NCBI GenBank assembly: GCA_023266115.1
Contig: JAHFRU010000009.1
Span: 1 to 64,000, forward strand
Direction: 5' to 3'
DNA length: 64,000 nt
Source: Gammaproteobacteria bacterium
Lineage (GTDB): Bacteria; Pseudomonadota; Gammaproteobacteria; VBWC01
The stretch's first letter is position 1; each line of letters begins with the position of its first letter. Of this stretch, positions 17,655-27,245 are shown piece after piece. Both the position numbers and the translations under genes were made by a program. The notes below the pieces were generated by a model that saw only the letters and a list, made by a program, of their open reading frames with translations, did not search any database and had not been told where the DNA came from.

Positions 17655-17805
17655 GAACCGACGTTACCCGGGGAATTCTCCGGCCGAATATTTCCAGACC
17701 TTGTCTCATAGCGCGCCGGACAGCGCGTCAAGCTTGTTTTTTTCCTGTCGGTGGGGCGATACAATGCTGGAATATACCGACCCGGAGTACGGGGAGAGGA
17801 GTGTT

Positions 17806-18432
17806 ATGTCTGCAATACCGCTGAAGAATTTTGAAGATGAGGCGCAAGCGCTCGTCAGCGTCGGGCTTGAGGCGTTTGCACGTGGCTGGGTTCCGGCGAC
17901 CAGCGGGAATTTTTCTGTCCGTCTTGGTCCGAACGAAGTTGCTATCACGGTATCCGGCCGACACAAGGGCCGTTTGACGATAGCGGATATCATGCGCGTC
18001 GACGGCAGTGGCAGAGCGCTTGACAAGAAACGGCCGTCCGCAGAGACGTTGCTGCACGTGAGTCTGTATCGCCGTTTTCCGGAGATACAGGCTGTGTTAC
18101 ATACGCATTCCGTGAATGCGACCGTACTATCGCGGCTGGTGGACGGCAAATTGGTGCTTGAACAGCTGGAAGTGCTCAAGGCATTTCGCGGTATCGACAC
18201 GCATCAGGCGTCTGTTGTGGTGCCAATATTTGCGAATGATCAGGATATACAGCGGCTGGCGTCGACAGTAGAACAATATCTGGAAGCGCATGGGCCGATA
18301 CCGGGTTATTTGATCGCCGGGCACGGTTTATATACGTGGGGAGCGTCGCTGAACGAGGCCATGCGGCATCTGGAAGCGTTTGAATTTCTGTTGCAGTGTG
18401 AACTCGAGATGAGGAGGGCAAGTCGGCCATGA
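17806..18432 (+). CDS. mtnB: Methylthioribulose-1-phosphate dehydratase
   Basis: A 208-residue class II aldolase/adducin-fold enzyme that dehydrates 5-methylthioribulose 1-phosphate in the methionine salvage pathway. Visible are the N-terminal WVPATSGNFSVRL motif, the HTHSVNATVLSRL zinc-binding motif and a third His in IAGHGLYTWGASL. I chose the ATG at 17806, preceded by GGGGAGAGGAG, instead of the longer frame from 17701. The stop overlaps mtnD by 4 nt (ATGA), so mtnB-mtnD-mtnC form an operon. Confidence 0.93.
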   Translation: MSAIPLKNFEDEAQALVSVGLEAFARGWVPATSGNFSVRLGPNEVAITVSGRHKGRLTIADIMRVDGSGRALDKKRPSAETLLHVSLYRRFPEIQAVLHTHSVNATVLSRLVDGKLVLEQLEVLKAFRGIDTHQASVVVPIFANDQDIQRLASTVEQYLEAHGPIPGYLIAGHGLYTWGASLNEAMRHLEAFEFLLQCELEMRRASRP

Positions 18433-18989
18433 GTATGCTCAGAATCTATCAGGACAGTGATGCGTGCGAACTGGGGTCCTTCAGCGATTTTGCGTCTGTC
18501 AGCAATCGGCTGGAAAAGATCGGTGTGTTGTTTGAGCAGTGGTCGGCGAGTCAGCCGCTCAAGGACGGCGATTCCAGTGACACCATTTTGTCCGCGTACA
18601 AGAGCCCGGTTGACCGGCTCATGGCCAAATACGGCTTTCAATCCGCTGATGTTGTCAGCCTGCAGCCCGATCACCCCGACAGGGAGACGTTCCGCAAGAA
18701 ATTTCTGGACGAACATACCCATGTGGATTTCGAGGTGCGTTTTTTTGTACGAGGACAGGGGCTTTTCTACATTCATGCCGGCGACAAGGTGTATTGCGTG
18801 TTGTGCGAGAAAGGCGACCTGATCAGTGTGCCTGCCGATACCAGGCACTGGTTCGATATGGGTACCCGGCCGCGGTTTACCTGTATTCGCCTCTTTACCA
18901 CGCCCGAAGGCTGGGTAGCGAGCTATACCGGCGACAAGATTGCGCAGCGATTCCCGACATTCGATGAGTTGATGCGGGAAGCGGCGTGA
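18429..18989 (+). CDS. mtnD: Acireductone dioxygenase (ARD)
   Basis: A 186-residue cupin enzyme. The metal motif is HTHVDFE (two His and the Glu) with the fourth ligand in TRHWFDMG. It converts acireductone to the 2-keto precursor of methionine plus formate (Fe form) or to methylthiopropionate, formate and CO (Ni form); the metal cannot be told from sequence. It is translationally coupled to mtnB upstream and mtnC downstream, both with 4-nt overlaps. Confidence 0.94.
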   Translation: MSMLRIYQDSDACELGSFSDFASVSNRLEKIGVLFEQWSASQPLKDGDSSDTILSAYKSPVDRLMAKYGFQSADVVSLQPDHPDRETFRKKFLDEHTHVDFEVRFFVRGQGLFYIHAGDKVYCVLCEKGDLISVPADTRHWFDMGTRPRFTCIRLFTTPEGWVASYTGDKIAQRFPTFDELMREAA

Positions 18990-19660
18990 CGAAAGCCGTC
19001 GTTACCGATATCGAAGGTACTACTACCTCGTTGTCATTTGTCAAAGATATTCTGTTTCCGTACGCGCGGGAACAAATCGCGACATATATTCGTCAGCACG
19101 AGCATGATGGGCGAGTCGCGCCGTTGATCGCGGATGTGCGGGCACAGATGCAGGATGATGTTTCGCTGGATAGCGTAATTGCACAATTGATCCGCTGGAT
19201 CGACGAGGATAAGAAGGTCACGCCACTGAAGGCGGTACAAGGGTTGATCTGGGAGCGCGGATATCAGATCGGGGCTTTTCGCGGTCACGTCTACCCTGAC
19301 GCGGAGCGGGCGTTACGGCAGTGGCATGCCCGCGGGATTCGGCTCTACGTCTACTCGTCTGGCTCGATATATGCGCAAAAGCTTCTGTTTGGACACACCG
19401 AATTTGGTGACCTGACGCCGCTGTTTTCCGGGTACTTTGACACGACTGCCGGGGCGAAGGCGGATGTGCGGTCATACGCCAAGATCGCCGAATCGATCGG
19501 GTTTCCTCCGGCAGAGATTCTGTTTTTGTCCGACATCGAGCAGGAACTTGATGCTGCACGCGCGGCCGGGTTTCAGACTGGTTGGTTGCTGCGCGACGGT
19601 ACGCGAGATACGCATGCGGGGCATCGCCAGGTGACGAGTTTCTCTGGTATTGCGCTTTAG
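18986..19660 (+). CDS. mtnC: Acireductone synthase (enolase-phosphatase)
   Basis: A 224-residue HAD-superfamily enzyme with both enolase and phosphatase activities. The nucleophile motif is DIEGTTTSLSFV; later HAD motifs are YSSGSIYAQ (motif II) and FLSDIEQELDAA (motif IV). It starts with GTG at 18986, inside the mtnD stop. The pathway genes mtnA and mtnK (or mtnP) are not in this window, so they must lie elsewhere if the pathway is complete. Confidence 0.94.
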   Translation: MTKAVVTDIEGTTTSLSFVKDILFPYAREQIATYIRQHEHDGRVAPLIADVRAQMQDDVSLDSVIAQLIRWIDEDKKVTPLKAVQGLIWERGYQIGAFRGHVYPDAERALRQWHARGIRLYVYSSGSIYAQKLLFGHTEFGDLTPLFSGYFDTTAGAKADVRSYAKIAESIGFPPAEILFLSDIEQELDAARAAGFQTGWLLRDGTRDTHAGHRQVTSFSGIAL

Positions 19661-19732
19661 GCGCTGCGCGATTGGCGCAGAACCCTGTCGGCGTTTCAGC
19701 TTCGTGTACTTCGAGCCTTCGAGCGTCAGGTT

Positions 19733-20200
19733 CTACATCAATCCTTTATTACCAAAAACGAATCCCGCGATAGGTTGATTGGCTACAGTAGAATCGATTG
19801 ATGCGCCGGCGCCGAGTTCTATGAGTGCAACCGACCCGTCGACGCCGACCTCCCAGCCATCACTGCCACGGAATTTGTTAAGTGCATCCTCTTCAAGAAG
19901 AGCCAGCACGACACTCTTTGCCTGGGTGCCGAATTGCAGGCCAATCGACGCTGCTGCAGTGCTATAGTAATCGACTGTTTTGCCGTCGATTCGGAGAGCT
20001 CCTTCTCCATACTCACCGCCGATACCGAAGCCTGCCTTGATAATGCTCGGGAACACCAGGATTCCCTTGGCCTTGCTGACAAAATCCTTGCTGCCCGAAA
20101 CATTCGTGTAGAAAAGGTCAATGGTGGCGTCGGCCTTGATGTCGATCTCCTGCGCCGAGGCAGCCTGCGCAGAATTTGGCGGTATCATGCCGACGACCAA
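19733..20200 (-). CDS. SYLF/YSC84-domain secreted lipid-binding-type protein
   Basis: A SYLF (Ysc84 actin-binding/lipid-binding) domain protein: SKDFVSKAKGILVFPSIIKAGFGIGGEYGEGALRIDGKT, then the glycine-rich C-terminal GAGASIDSTVANQPIAGFVFGNKGLM. Known members bind phosphoinositides or sit in the periplasm. The start is anomalous. The recorded frame opens with TTG at 20200, cutting the signal peptide. A full signal peptide (TVVSSTLAKGPLLALVLVVG) is encoded in frame upstream but begins with ATC at 20251, 6 nt after AGGAG. Either a mutated start or a rare AUC initiation must be assumed. Confidence 0.8.
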   Translation of the reverse strand: MVVGMIPPNSAQAASAQEIDIKADATIDLFYTNVSGSKDFVSKAKGILVFPSIIKAGFGIGGEYGEGALRIDGKTVDYYSTAAASIGLQFGTQAKSVVLALLEEDALNKFRGSDGWEVGVDGSVALIELGAGASIDSTVANQPIAGFVFGNKGLM

Positions 20201-20464
20201 TACGAGCGCCAGCAGGGGGCCTTTCGCCAGAGTGCTACTAACGACCGTGATGCCAGTCTCCTGCGATGGTGGAAAATTGAAGTACAGCCGTTAACAACAT
20301 GTTATAAGCTGAAAATTCGGGGTGCGACGGCGGGCCCAGGCGACGATGGTTGCTCAGTCGGGCCTTCAAGACCAACGGTCAGCGGTCGCTACATGGTAAA
20401 TTACCGATAAGGATCGTTTGTTTCCAGTGTTGTGCGTGACGTCAAACCATACTTTGGACAATTC

Positions 20465-21319
20465 ATGCGGCAGATGCTTCTAGCAGCCTTTGCGCTGATG
20501 GCGATGCTTGGTCATGCGGCGATGGCAGCCGCATTGGATGACAGGCACAAAGAAATTCTTGCGCTACTCGAGCATTCGGGGCTGACGCAGGTGATCGAGC
20601 AGTTGCCGCAATTCATACAGGCGGGGATGAACGACTCGTTGCAGGGGCAGGAGTCCGAAATATCGCGCGACGATGTATCGGCGATCTCGAATATTCTGCA
20701 GCAGTCGTTTGCGAGCGACGTCATTATGCATGACACGGTAGCTCATATGGAGTTGCATTACGACAAGCAGCGGATTACCAATGTGTTGAATCATCTAACG
20801 TCGCCGCTTGGCGGGAAGATGATTGCGCGGGAGAAGGCGTCGAGTACTCCTGCGTCATATGAAGCAATGCTGGCTTATGCGGCTAAGCTGCAGGCCGCCC
20901 CGCCAGACGAGGGCCGAGTAGCTGTATTGTTGGAACTTGACCGGGCATCGCATACCACCGAGCTGACTGTGGCGATGCAACTTGAGATATTCAGAGCCGT
21001 AATGCTGGTGATGGGAGCCTATGCATCAGAGCAGGGCGCACCACAACTCGCCGGTGATATGCTCGAGCAGACCATTGCCGTTATGGCGGAGCAGATACGG
21101 GAGGAGGCTCAGGGCATGACGCTGATATCGTTTCTGTTCACCTATAAGGACGCCAGCGATACGGAGCTGCACGAATACATAAAAATGCACAATGATCAGG
21201 ATATGCAGTGGTACCTGGCGCTGTCGTCGAGCGCGTTGATCCACTCGCTTTCGCGGGCGATGGGTAAGGCGGGTCAGGGCATAGTCAGGCATTTGAAGGG
21301 CATGGAGCGCTCCTCGTGA
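20465..21319 (+). CDS. DUF2059 domain secreted protein
   Basis: A 284-residue helical protein with a signal peptide (MRQMLLAAFALMAMLGHAAMAA). The middle, SPLGGKMIAREKASSTPASYEAMLAYAA, resembles the DUF2059 domain, which has the pattern of a helix followed by SPxGxK. The protein is about twice as long as a single domain. A GTG at 20432 is an alternative start, but the signal peptide fits the ATG at 20465. The periplasmic role is unknown. It lies divergent to the SYLF gene. Confidence 0.65.
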   Translation: MRQMLLAAFALMAMLGHAAMAAALDDRHKEILALLEHSGLTQVIEQLPQFIQAGMNDSLQGQESEISRDDVSAISNILQQSFASDVIMHDTVAHMELHYDKQRITNVLNHLTSPLGGKMIAREKASSTPASYEAMLAYAAKLQAAPPDEGRVAVLLELDRASHTTELTVAMQLEIFRAVMLVMGAYASEQGAPQLAGDMLEQTIAVMAEQIREEAQGMTLISFLFTYKDASDTELHEYIKMHNDQDMQWYLALSSSALIHSLSRAMGKAGQGIVRHLKGMERSS

Positions 21320-21460
21320 TGTCAGCGCGGTTTGCCCGGAAGGACGCCCGCGGGCCGTCTGACAATTTCTGCCGACGTTTGAATTCGCACGGGTGATTAG
21401 GGGCGTCGCGTAGAGGCGAGCCGACGCTGGAACTTGTATTTGCCTGGCAGGTAATATCGG

Positions 21461-22150
21461 ATGAATGTCGCGCTGGTTGTGATTCGTCTTGCGTTAACGC
21501 TGTTGGTGTTGTTTGCCATATTCTGGCTGTTCACGCACAGGAACCTGTTGGATCTTGGAGTCTTGCAGACCCGCCTTGAAGATGCCGGTCCCTGGGCGTC
21601 GGTGTTTTTCATATTCCTGTACACAATATCGGTCGTTTCCTGCGTTCCTGCGTCAATACTTACTGTTGCCGGTGGAGTTGTATTCGGACCGTTGCTGGGG
21701 ACGACCTATAATATGGCGGGCGCGCTGAGCGGCGCGACCCTCGCATTTTTTATTTCCCGTTATATGGCTTCACAATGGGTGCGTGCACGCCTGGGAACGA
21801 AATTGACCGTCGTTCTGGAGGGCGCCGAGGCGGAGGGTTGGCGTTTCGTTGCATTTACCCGGCTGGTGCCAGTATTCCCATTTTGCGTGATCAGTTATGC
21901 ACTGGGCGTAACACGTGTTCAGTTTTCCCATTATCTGGCAGCGACGCTGTTGTTCGTTTTGCCCGGTATGTTCGCGTTTACATACGCAGGCTATGCCGGA
22001 CGAGCCGTTTGGAGTGGTGATCAAGAAGCTTCCGTCAAGGTATGGTTGGCCCTTTGCCTTATCGCTGTCCTGATATTTTTGCCGCAGTTCTTGCGGCGGC
22101 TGCGAACGCGCGGTAAATCAGATAATCATCCGGGAACCACGATTGAATGA
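21461..22150 (+). CDS. TVP38/TMEM64 family membrane protein
   Basis: A 229-residue protein with five or six membrane helices. The VVSCVPASILTVAGGVVFGPLLGTTYN segment and the later FVAFTRLVPVFPFCVISYALGVTRV segment (with the FxRxxPxxPF motif) are typical of the TVP38/DedA-related family, whose members flip lipids or transport small solutes. It sits upstream of and convergent with a glycosyltransferase, so a role with lipid-linked intermediates is possible but unproven. Confidence 0.85.
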   Translation: MNVALVVIRLALTLLVLFAIFWLFTHRNLLDLGVLQTRLEDAGPWASVFFIFLYTISVVSCVPASILTVAGGVVFGPLLGTTYNMAGALSGATLAFFISRYMASQWVRARLGTKLTVVLEGAEAEGWRFVAFTRLVPVFPFCVISYALGVTRVQFSHYLAATLLFVLPGMFAFTYAGYAGRAVWSGDQEASVKVWLALCLIAVLIFLPQFLRRLRTRGKSDNHPGTTIE

Positions 22151-22165
22151 ATCATCGTTTCTAAA

Positions 22166-22942
22166 CTACATGTCTGGGTTCTGGTTTTGGCGCAGTTCGT
22201 GGGATTCAGAGAATATCGCTGGATGCGCGAGATGCCAGCGCCATAACCGATACTTTATACTGGTGATGATCACGCCGAGACCGTATTTTATCGAGTTTCT
22301 TAAATTTATCGAACTCGCGTCCGGGAAATAGCGGGTCGGACACGAAATCTCCCCGATTCGAAAATTAAACGCCACGGCCTGCGTCAGCATCTCGTTGTCA
22401 AATACAAAGTCATCCGAATTTGCCAGAAGCGGCAGGCGCTCAAGTACATGTCTCGAGTACGCTCGGTAACCCGTATGAAACTCGGATATCTTCGATCCGA
22501 GCATGACATTCTGTACTGCAGTCAGGAGGCGGTTAGCGATATATTTATGACGCGGCATTCCTCCGCGTAACGCAGTATTTCCCAGTATCCGCGAGCCAAG
22601 CACGAAATCATATATTCCGGATTCGACCATGGCAGCCATAGCGGTGACGAGTCGCGGTTCATATTGATAGTCAGGATGTAGCATAATCACGATGTCGGCG
22701 TCGGTCTTGAGTGCCTCGCGATAGCACGTTTTCTGGTTGGCGCCGTATCCCCGGTTCGTGTTGTGCTGGATCGTTCTGATATGCAATGATTTGGCGACGG
22801 CAAGCGTATTGTCGCTGCTTGCGTCGTCTACGAGCAGGATATCATCGACAATGTTGTGAGGAATGTTGCGGTAAGTACGCTCGAGTGTTTTTTCGGCCCG
22901 GTAAGCGGGGAGTACGACGAGAATTTTTTTTCCGTTGATCAT
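22166..22942 (-). CDS. Family 2 glycosyltransferase
   Basis: A 258-residue GT-A glycosyltransferase without membrane helices. It begins [20 protein letters not shown], has [16 protein letters not shown] (nucleotide-binding Asp pair), [16 protein letters not shown], and a DxD-like [19 protein letters not shown]. This resembles dolichyl/undecaprenyl-phosphate mannosyl/glucosyltransferases. I took the ATG at 22942 because upstream codons are basic and not family-like. It is divergent from the integral membrane glycosyltransferase at 23150, and the pair may donate and transfer a lipid-linked sugar. Confidence 0.85.
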   Translation of the reverse strand: MINGKKILVVLPAYRAEKTLERTYRNIPHNIVDDILLVDDASSDNTLAVAKSLHIRTIQHNTNRGYGANQKTCYREALKTDADIVIMLHPDYQYEPRLVTAMAAMVESGIYDFVLGSRILGNTALRGGMPRHKYIANRLLTAVQNVMLGSKISEFHTGYRAYSRHVLERLPLLANSDDFVFDNEMLTQAVAFNFRIGEISCPTRYFPDASSINLRNSIKYGLGVIITSIKYRLWRWHLAHPAIFSESHELRQNQNPDM

Positions 22943-23149
22943 TCGCCGATATCCGTTGCCTGGTGAAGCAGTAGCGACTGCCATCAGTTTAATCAGTCGC
23001 AGTCGTGTTATCGAGAGAATATGCCGCTGCTTTAGCCGGTCTCTCCGATCACGACGCGGGGCCATGGATCCTTGTTGCTGGCAATGTTATGTTAGGATTG
23101 TGTTACTTGGCATGCAAATGGCGAAGAGAGACTGCGGTTGGCCCCGAAT

Positions 23150-24778
23150 ATGCGAACGAATGGTACGACGATAGTCGTCGTTTTGTTCAGTATCGTCTTC
23201 TTTTTCGTTGGCTTGGCGTTTACCTGGAATAACAGCCTGGCATCGTTTGCTGACGACAGTGTCAGCTATCTCGTAATGGCCCAGTATTTTTCGCCGTACC
23301 ATGCGGTAAGCCCGGCCATAGCCGGCGCGTATGCTGGCGAAACCAATTACCCCCCGATATTCCCGATTGTGCTTGCCATTTTCGGTGGATCTCACGACTT
23401 CGCGATCGCTCATCTCGTCGTTGTGGCGTGTCTGTCAGCGACGCTTCTTGCGAGTTATTTCTACCTTCGCCGGGCTATCGAGTCCGCCGTGCCGGCCTTG
23501 GGCGCTGTCTTGCTATTTGCCACCATGCCGGTGGTTTGGATGAACATCCAGGGAATCCTGAGCGAGGGCCTGTTCCTGCTGCTGGTTCTGTTTTTTTTGC
23601 TGGTATACGATCGGTGGCAGCCGGTTCTCAAGGCAGACCTCCGGCGCGTTATTGTTCTGGGAGTGTTGCTGGCGGTCGTTGTTCTGACGCGTAACGTCGG
23701 AGTTGCATTAATCGGGGCCTATGTTATTACCACGTTCCTTGGTTCAGAGGCGGGGAAACGCCTGCGTGTGCGAGCGTATGTTCCGGCGTTGATGGCGCTA
23801 GCCGGGATGCTCGCATGGGTGTGGCTGCGCCCGTCGGGGCTGGATGGGCTATACACCGATATCATTCGTGACATTGTCGGTACAGCGGGCAGTCCCGATG
23901 ATGTTTCGACCGCATCGGAAGGGTTGCTCTTCCCGCAGATATTCGCATTGTATCCGGCGTGGGCCAGCTCGTTTCTATTGTATTGGACCGATGTGTGGAC
24001 CGCCAGGGAGGCCATCGTTATTGGTCTCGCGGCGACGGCGATTCCGGGTTTGGTGATACGGCTCGCCGGAAATCGAATAGATGCCTGGTACGTTCTTTTG
24101 TATTTCGGCATTATCACGTTGTGGCCAACCTCACTGCAAATGCAGCGCTTTCTTTTCCCGATCATGCCTTTTCTACTGCTGTATATCCTCGAAGCGTTGC
24201 GTTTTTTCGTTCGGAGGATTGCCCCAAAGACCAGAACAGAGTTTCCCTCGATGGTAGTTATGGCGGCGACAATGCTCGTTGTGACGGTTCCCGCACTCGC
24301 CTTTTTCTATCATCGATCAGTTGATGGCCGTGGCTCGCCTTATCCGTATATAGCGGAATATTATCGCGTTCCGAATCTGGCAGAAGCGCAGGCGAAAGCC
24401 ACGCTGCACGTGGAATTATTTAAGGATATGCAATCGATAGCGCGGACAACCGGGCCGGACGATACGATCGTTTGGTATTTGCCGGGCTATCTGGCGCTGC
24501 TCGCGGACCGGAAATCAGTCGCGATGCCGCCAGTAACGTCCCCGGCAGAGTTCTTTGGATATCTGGGAGCGAACCAGGTGGATTACATTTTCCTTTCGAG
24601 GTTGCATCCGCGTTCGACGTTGGACAAGACGATACTGACTCGATGGGAAGGTTATTTCCCCGAATTTACGTTGCCGATATGGAGGCGTGTCAATAAAGCC
24701 GGCGAGACGGAATCGGTGCTATTACGCGTCGATCGGGAAAAACTGGAGCGGCTTTACCGGTCGGCAGTCGACGCGTAG
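23150..24778 (+). CDS. Integral membrane glycosyltransferase (GT39/GT83-like, ArnT type)
   Basis: A 542-residue protein with about 11 membrane helices and a C-terminal periplasmic domain. The first loop carries FADDSVSYLVMAQYF, with the acidic pair typical of GT-C enzymes that use polyprenyl-phosphate sugars, followed by TNYPPIFPIVLAIFGG. It resembles PMT/ArnT-like transferases that decorate lipids or proteins. The donor and acceptor are unknown. The GT2 gene next to it could provide the polyprenyl-phosphate sugar. Confidence 0.8.
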   Translation: MRTNGTTIVVVLFSIVFFFVGLAFTWNNSLASFADDSVSYLVMAQYFSPYHAVSPAIAGAYAGETNYPPIFPIVLAIFGGSHDFAIAHLVVVACLSATLLASYFYLRRAIESAVPALGAVLLFATMPVVWMNIQGILSEGLFLLLVLFFLLVYDRWQPVLKADLRRVIVLGVLLAVVVLTRNVGVALIGAYVITTFLGSEAGKRLRVRAYVPALMALAGMLAWVWLRPSGLDGLYTDIIRDIVGTAGSPDDVSTASEGLLFPQIFALYPAWASSFLLYWTDVWTAREAIVIGLAATAIPGLVIRLAGNRIDAWYVLLYFGIITLWPTSLQMQRFLFPIMPFLLLYILEALRFFVRRIAPKTRTEFPSMVVMAATMLVVTVPALAFFYHRSVDGRGSPYPYIAEYYRVPNLAEAQAKATLHVELFKDMQSIARTTGPDDTIVWYLPGYLALLADRKSVAMPPVTSPAEFFGYLGANQVDYIFLSRLHPRSTLDKTILTRWEGYFPEFTLPIWRRVNKAGETESVLLRVDREKLERLYRSAVDA

Positions 24779-24820
24779 ACGAGGCAGCGGTGGTGTGCCA
24801 GCGGGAGATCGACGACGTTT

Positions 24821-25057
24821 GTGACCATGGCTCACGTGCACGTGGGGGCCGGGCACTTAGACGATTTTATCCGGGCCAGCCGTTTGAATCATCAGGCATC
24901 CGTCCACGAACCTGGTAACCGGCGCTTCGATGTACTACAGTCGACGGAGGCTCCGTCGAGGTTCGTTCTTTATGACGCCTGCTCCTCGACGGAAGATGCC
25001 GCTGCGCACAAGGCGACTACCCACTATCGGCGGTGGCGCGAAACAGTTACCGAGTAG
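24821..25057 (+). CDS. ABM-family monooxygenase, truncated by in-frame TAG
   Basis: A 78-residue ferredoxin-like dimeric alpha/beta-barrel (antibiotic biosynthesis monooxygenase, YgiN/LsrG type): AHVHVGAGHLDDFIRASRLNHQAS, RFDVLQSTEAPSRFVLYDA, AAHKATTHYRRWRETVTE. The frame stops with TAG at 25055-25057 exactly where family members have a conserved Trp. The expected C-terminal strand (MAGARAGIPYNGLCPE) follows in the same frame to a TAA at 25106-25108. The gene is therefore interrupted by one nonsense codon, most simply TGG to TAG. It lies 71 nt upstream of the iron alcohol dehydrogenase. A GTG start at 24821 with GGGAG upstream is assumed. Confidence 0.75.
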   Translation: MTMAHVHVGAGHLDDFIRASRLNHQASVHEPGNRRFDVLQSTEAPSRFVLYDACSSTEDAAAHKATTHYRRWRETVTE

Positions 25058-25127
25058 ATGGCGGGGGCGCGCGCTGGTATTCCCTATAATGGACTGTGTC
25101 CTGAGTAACTACTCCGGGTAGGGGTGT

Positions 25128-26267
25128 ATGTTTTCTATCGCGCGTTTGCCGCGTATCGAGTTTGGTAGCGGGTGTGTCGCCAGAATTCTGGAGCTCGTCG
25201 GGCGATATGGCCGGCGGGTGCTCGTTGTGACCGGCGCTAATTCCTACAGGAGTCTCCCGACGGTTGAGCGGTTTCTCGCGGACCTGCGTCGCAGCAGCAT
25301 CGCCTGGGAGCATTTGTCCGTGTCCGGTGAGCCGTCGCCTGCGCTGATTGATGAGGCGGTGCTAGCCTACAAGCTTGCCGGTATCGATGTGGTGCTGGGT
25401 GTCGGGGGCGGCAGCGCGCTGGACGCGGCGAAGGCCATTGCGGGCCTGCTTCAGGGGAATCATTCGGTTATGGATTATCTTGAGGGCGTTGGTCCGGAGC
25501 TTCCGTACCGGGGCCCGGCGACGCCATTTATTGCGGTGCCGACCACCGCCGGTACGGGCAGCGAGGCGACCAGGAATTCCGTATTGAGTGTTTCGGGTAC
25601 GCACGGATTCAAGACGTCTTTTCGTGATGAGCGGCTGGTGGCGCAATATGCCGTTGTTGATCAGGATCTTCTCGCATCGTGCCCGAGGGAGGTTATTGCC
25701 GCCAACGGCATGGATGCGTTGACCCAGTTGATGGAGTCGTTCGTGTCGACCCGGTTGAATCCGTTGACCGACTCGCTGGCGGAAAGCGGTATGCACGCCG
25801 TTCGCGAAGGCTTGTTGAACTGGTACTTGGGTAACGGCGACACGGCTGCGGCCCGCGCCTCCATGGCCTATGCGGCGTTGATATCGGGAATCACGCTGGC
25901 GCAGACCGGGCTGGGATCGGTGCACGGCCTGGCGTCGCCACTGGGTGCGTTTTTTCCGCTTCCGCATGGAGTGGTGTGCGGCACGTTGGTTGCTGCGGCA
26001 ACCGACATGAATATTACCGCTATCCGCCAACGGGAGCCGCATAATCCGGCCCTGAAAAAGTACGCCAGGGTGGGAGAGATACTGGCTGGTGAGAGACTCG
26101 CCGATGAGCGGACCTCGCGGTTGAATCTTCCGCGATTGTCAGAGTACGGCGTATCGGAGCGCGATGTTGACCGTATCCTCGCGGGTTCCCGTGGCAGTAG
26201 TATGAAGACCAACCCGATACTGCTGGAGGATCGCGAGATCCGCGATATCGTCGTCCGGCGGCTGTAG
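25128..26267 (+). CDS. Iron-containing alcohol dehydrogenase
   Basis: A 379-residue group III dehydrogenase. The NAD-binding GVGGGSALDAAKAIAGLL motif, the TTAGTGSEATRNSVLS motif, and metal ligands in the CPREVIAANGMDALTQLMES and GLGSVHGLASPLGAFFPLPHGVVCG segments are all present. It oxidises alcohols or reduces aldehydes with Fe2+ or Zn2+; the substrate is not deducible. It follows the broken ABM monooxygenase gene and was probably co-transcribed with it. It converges with cysH. Confidence 0.9.
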   Translation: MFSIARLPRIEFGSGCVARILELVGRYGRRVLVVTGANSYRSLPTVERFLADLRRSSIAWEHLSVSGEPSPALIDEAVLAYKLAGIDVVLGVGGGSALDAAKAIAGLLQGNHSVMDYLEGVGPELPYRGPATPFIAVPTTAGTGSEATRNSVLSVSGTHGFKTSFRDERLVAQYAVVDQDLLASCPREVIAANGMDALTQLMESFVSTRLNPLTDSLAESGMHAVREGLLNWYLGNGDTAAARASMAYAALISGITLAQTGLGSVHGLASPLGAFFPLPHGVVCGTLVAAATDMNITAIRQREPHNPALKKYARVGEILAGERLADERTSRLNLPRLSEYGVSERDVDRILAGSRGSSMKTNPILLEDREIRDIVVRRL

Positions 26268-26322
26268 TCCGGGTTGTCGCAGAAGAAATGCCACTCGCTA
26301 CGGGTTGGCGATTACCGGCGCT

Positions 26323-27024
26323 CTATAAATGCAATCCACATTCGGTCTTCGGGCTATTATTCCAGCGCCCACTACGATCGTTGCCGGGCGCCGTGCAGTG
26401 TGTGCAGCCGATCGACGAATATCCTTTTGCAACCAGCGGGTGGAAGGGCAGGTTGTGTTCCCGAATATACGCTTCGCGTTGTTCCATGGTGACATCGATG
26501 AGCGGATAGAACTTCAGAATACCACCGCGCTGTTCGAAGATATCCAGTGTCGCACGATGATCCGATTGCCAGCTCATCAGGCCGGAAGCCCAAACCTCAT
26601 AATTCTTTTTGACTTCATCGAGCGGTTCGACCTTATTGATCGAGCAACAGAAATCGGGATCCTTCTTGTACCATTGCTCTTTGGCAGTCAGTTCGTGTTT
26701 CCAGGCTTCAGCCCGGATGTCGACGACATCAAGCGCGTAAAGGTCTGTGAGCAATTTCTTGTATTCGAGCGTCTCCGGGAAATGGAATCCGGTATCGATA
26801 AAAAACACCTTCTGGTGTGGCGCCATGCGCGAGAACAGGTGCAGGAATAATGCTGATGTCGCCGCGAATGACGAGGTCAGCATTACGCGCGCAGGATCAA
26901 AGTCCTTATATAGTTGATCAATACGTTCCTCGACAGTCAGATGATGATATCGCTCGTTGAGTTCGCGAACGGTTTCATCTTCGTACGACCGGATTCTAGG
27001 TTCGGTGTCGGCAACGCTACGCAT
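26323..27024 (-). CDS. cysH: Assimilatory APS (adenylyl-sulfate) reductase
   Basis: A 233-residue enzyme. The Cys pair at 126-127 (DFCCSINKVEPL) and CTHC at 207-210 form the [4Fe-4S] site that marks the APS-type CysH rather than the E. coli PAPS type. The catalytic Cys229 lies in the C-terminal KTECGLHL. SSFAATSALFLHLFS is the P-loop-like nucleotide site. It reduces adenylyl sulfate to sulfite with thioredoxin or glutathione. No cysI, cysD or cysN is nearby. Oriented opposite to the alcohol dehydrogenase. Confidence 0.92.
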   Translation of the reverse strand: MRSVADTEPRIRSYEDETVRELNERYHHLTVEERIDQLYKDFDPARVMLTSSFAATSALFLHLFSRMAPHQKVFFIDTGFHFPETLEYKKLLTDLYALDVVDIRAEAWKHELTAKEQWYKKDPDFCCSINKVEPLDEVKKNYEVWASGLMSWQSDHRATLDIFEQRGGILKFYPLIDVTMEQREAYIREHNLPFHPLVAKGYSSIGCTHCTAPGNDRSGRWNNSPKTECGLHL

Positions 27025-27245
27025 AAAGGTTATTGGTCTCGCATCGGGTAAATGGAGGCAGATCAGGAATTACTGTGGAAACAGAAAAATGCGCCTATTG
27101 CTTGGTTTGAAATACGAAAATATTATAACCAAACGGTAGAAGATAATCATCTCCCATGCGCGTTATCGGGCTGATTGGCCGACAAGTCAAGGCGCGCTCA
27201 ATAGAGCAAATCATTATATTTATATACGATTTCCAACCACGGTTA

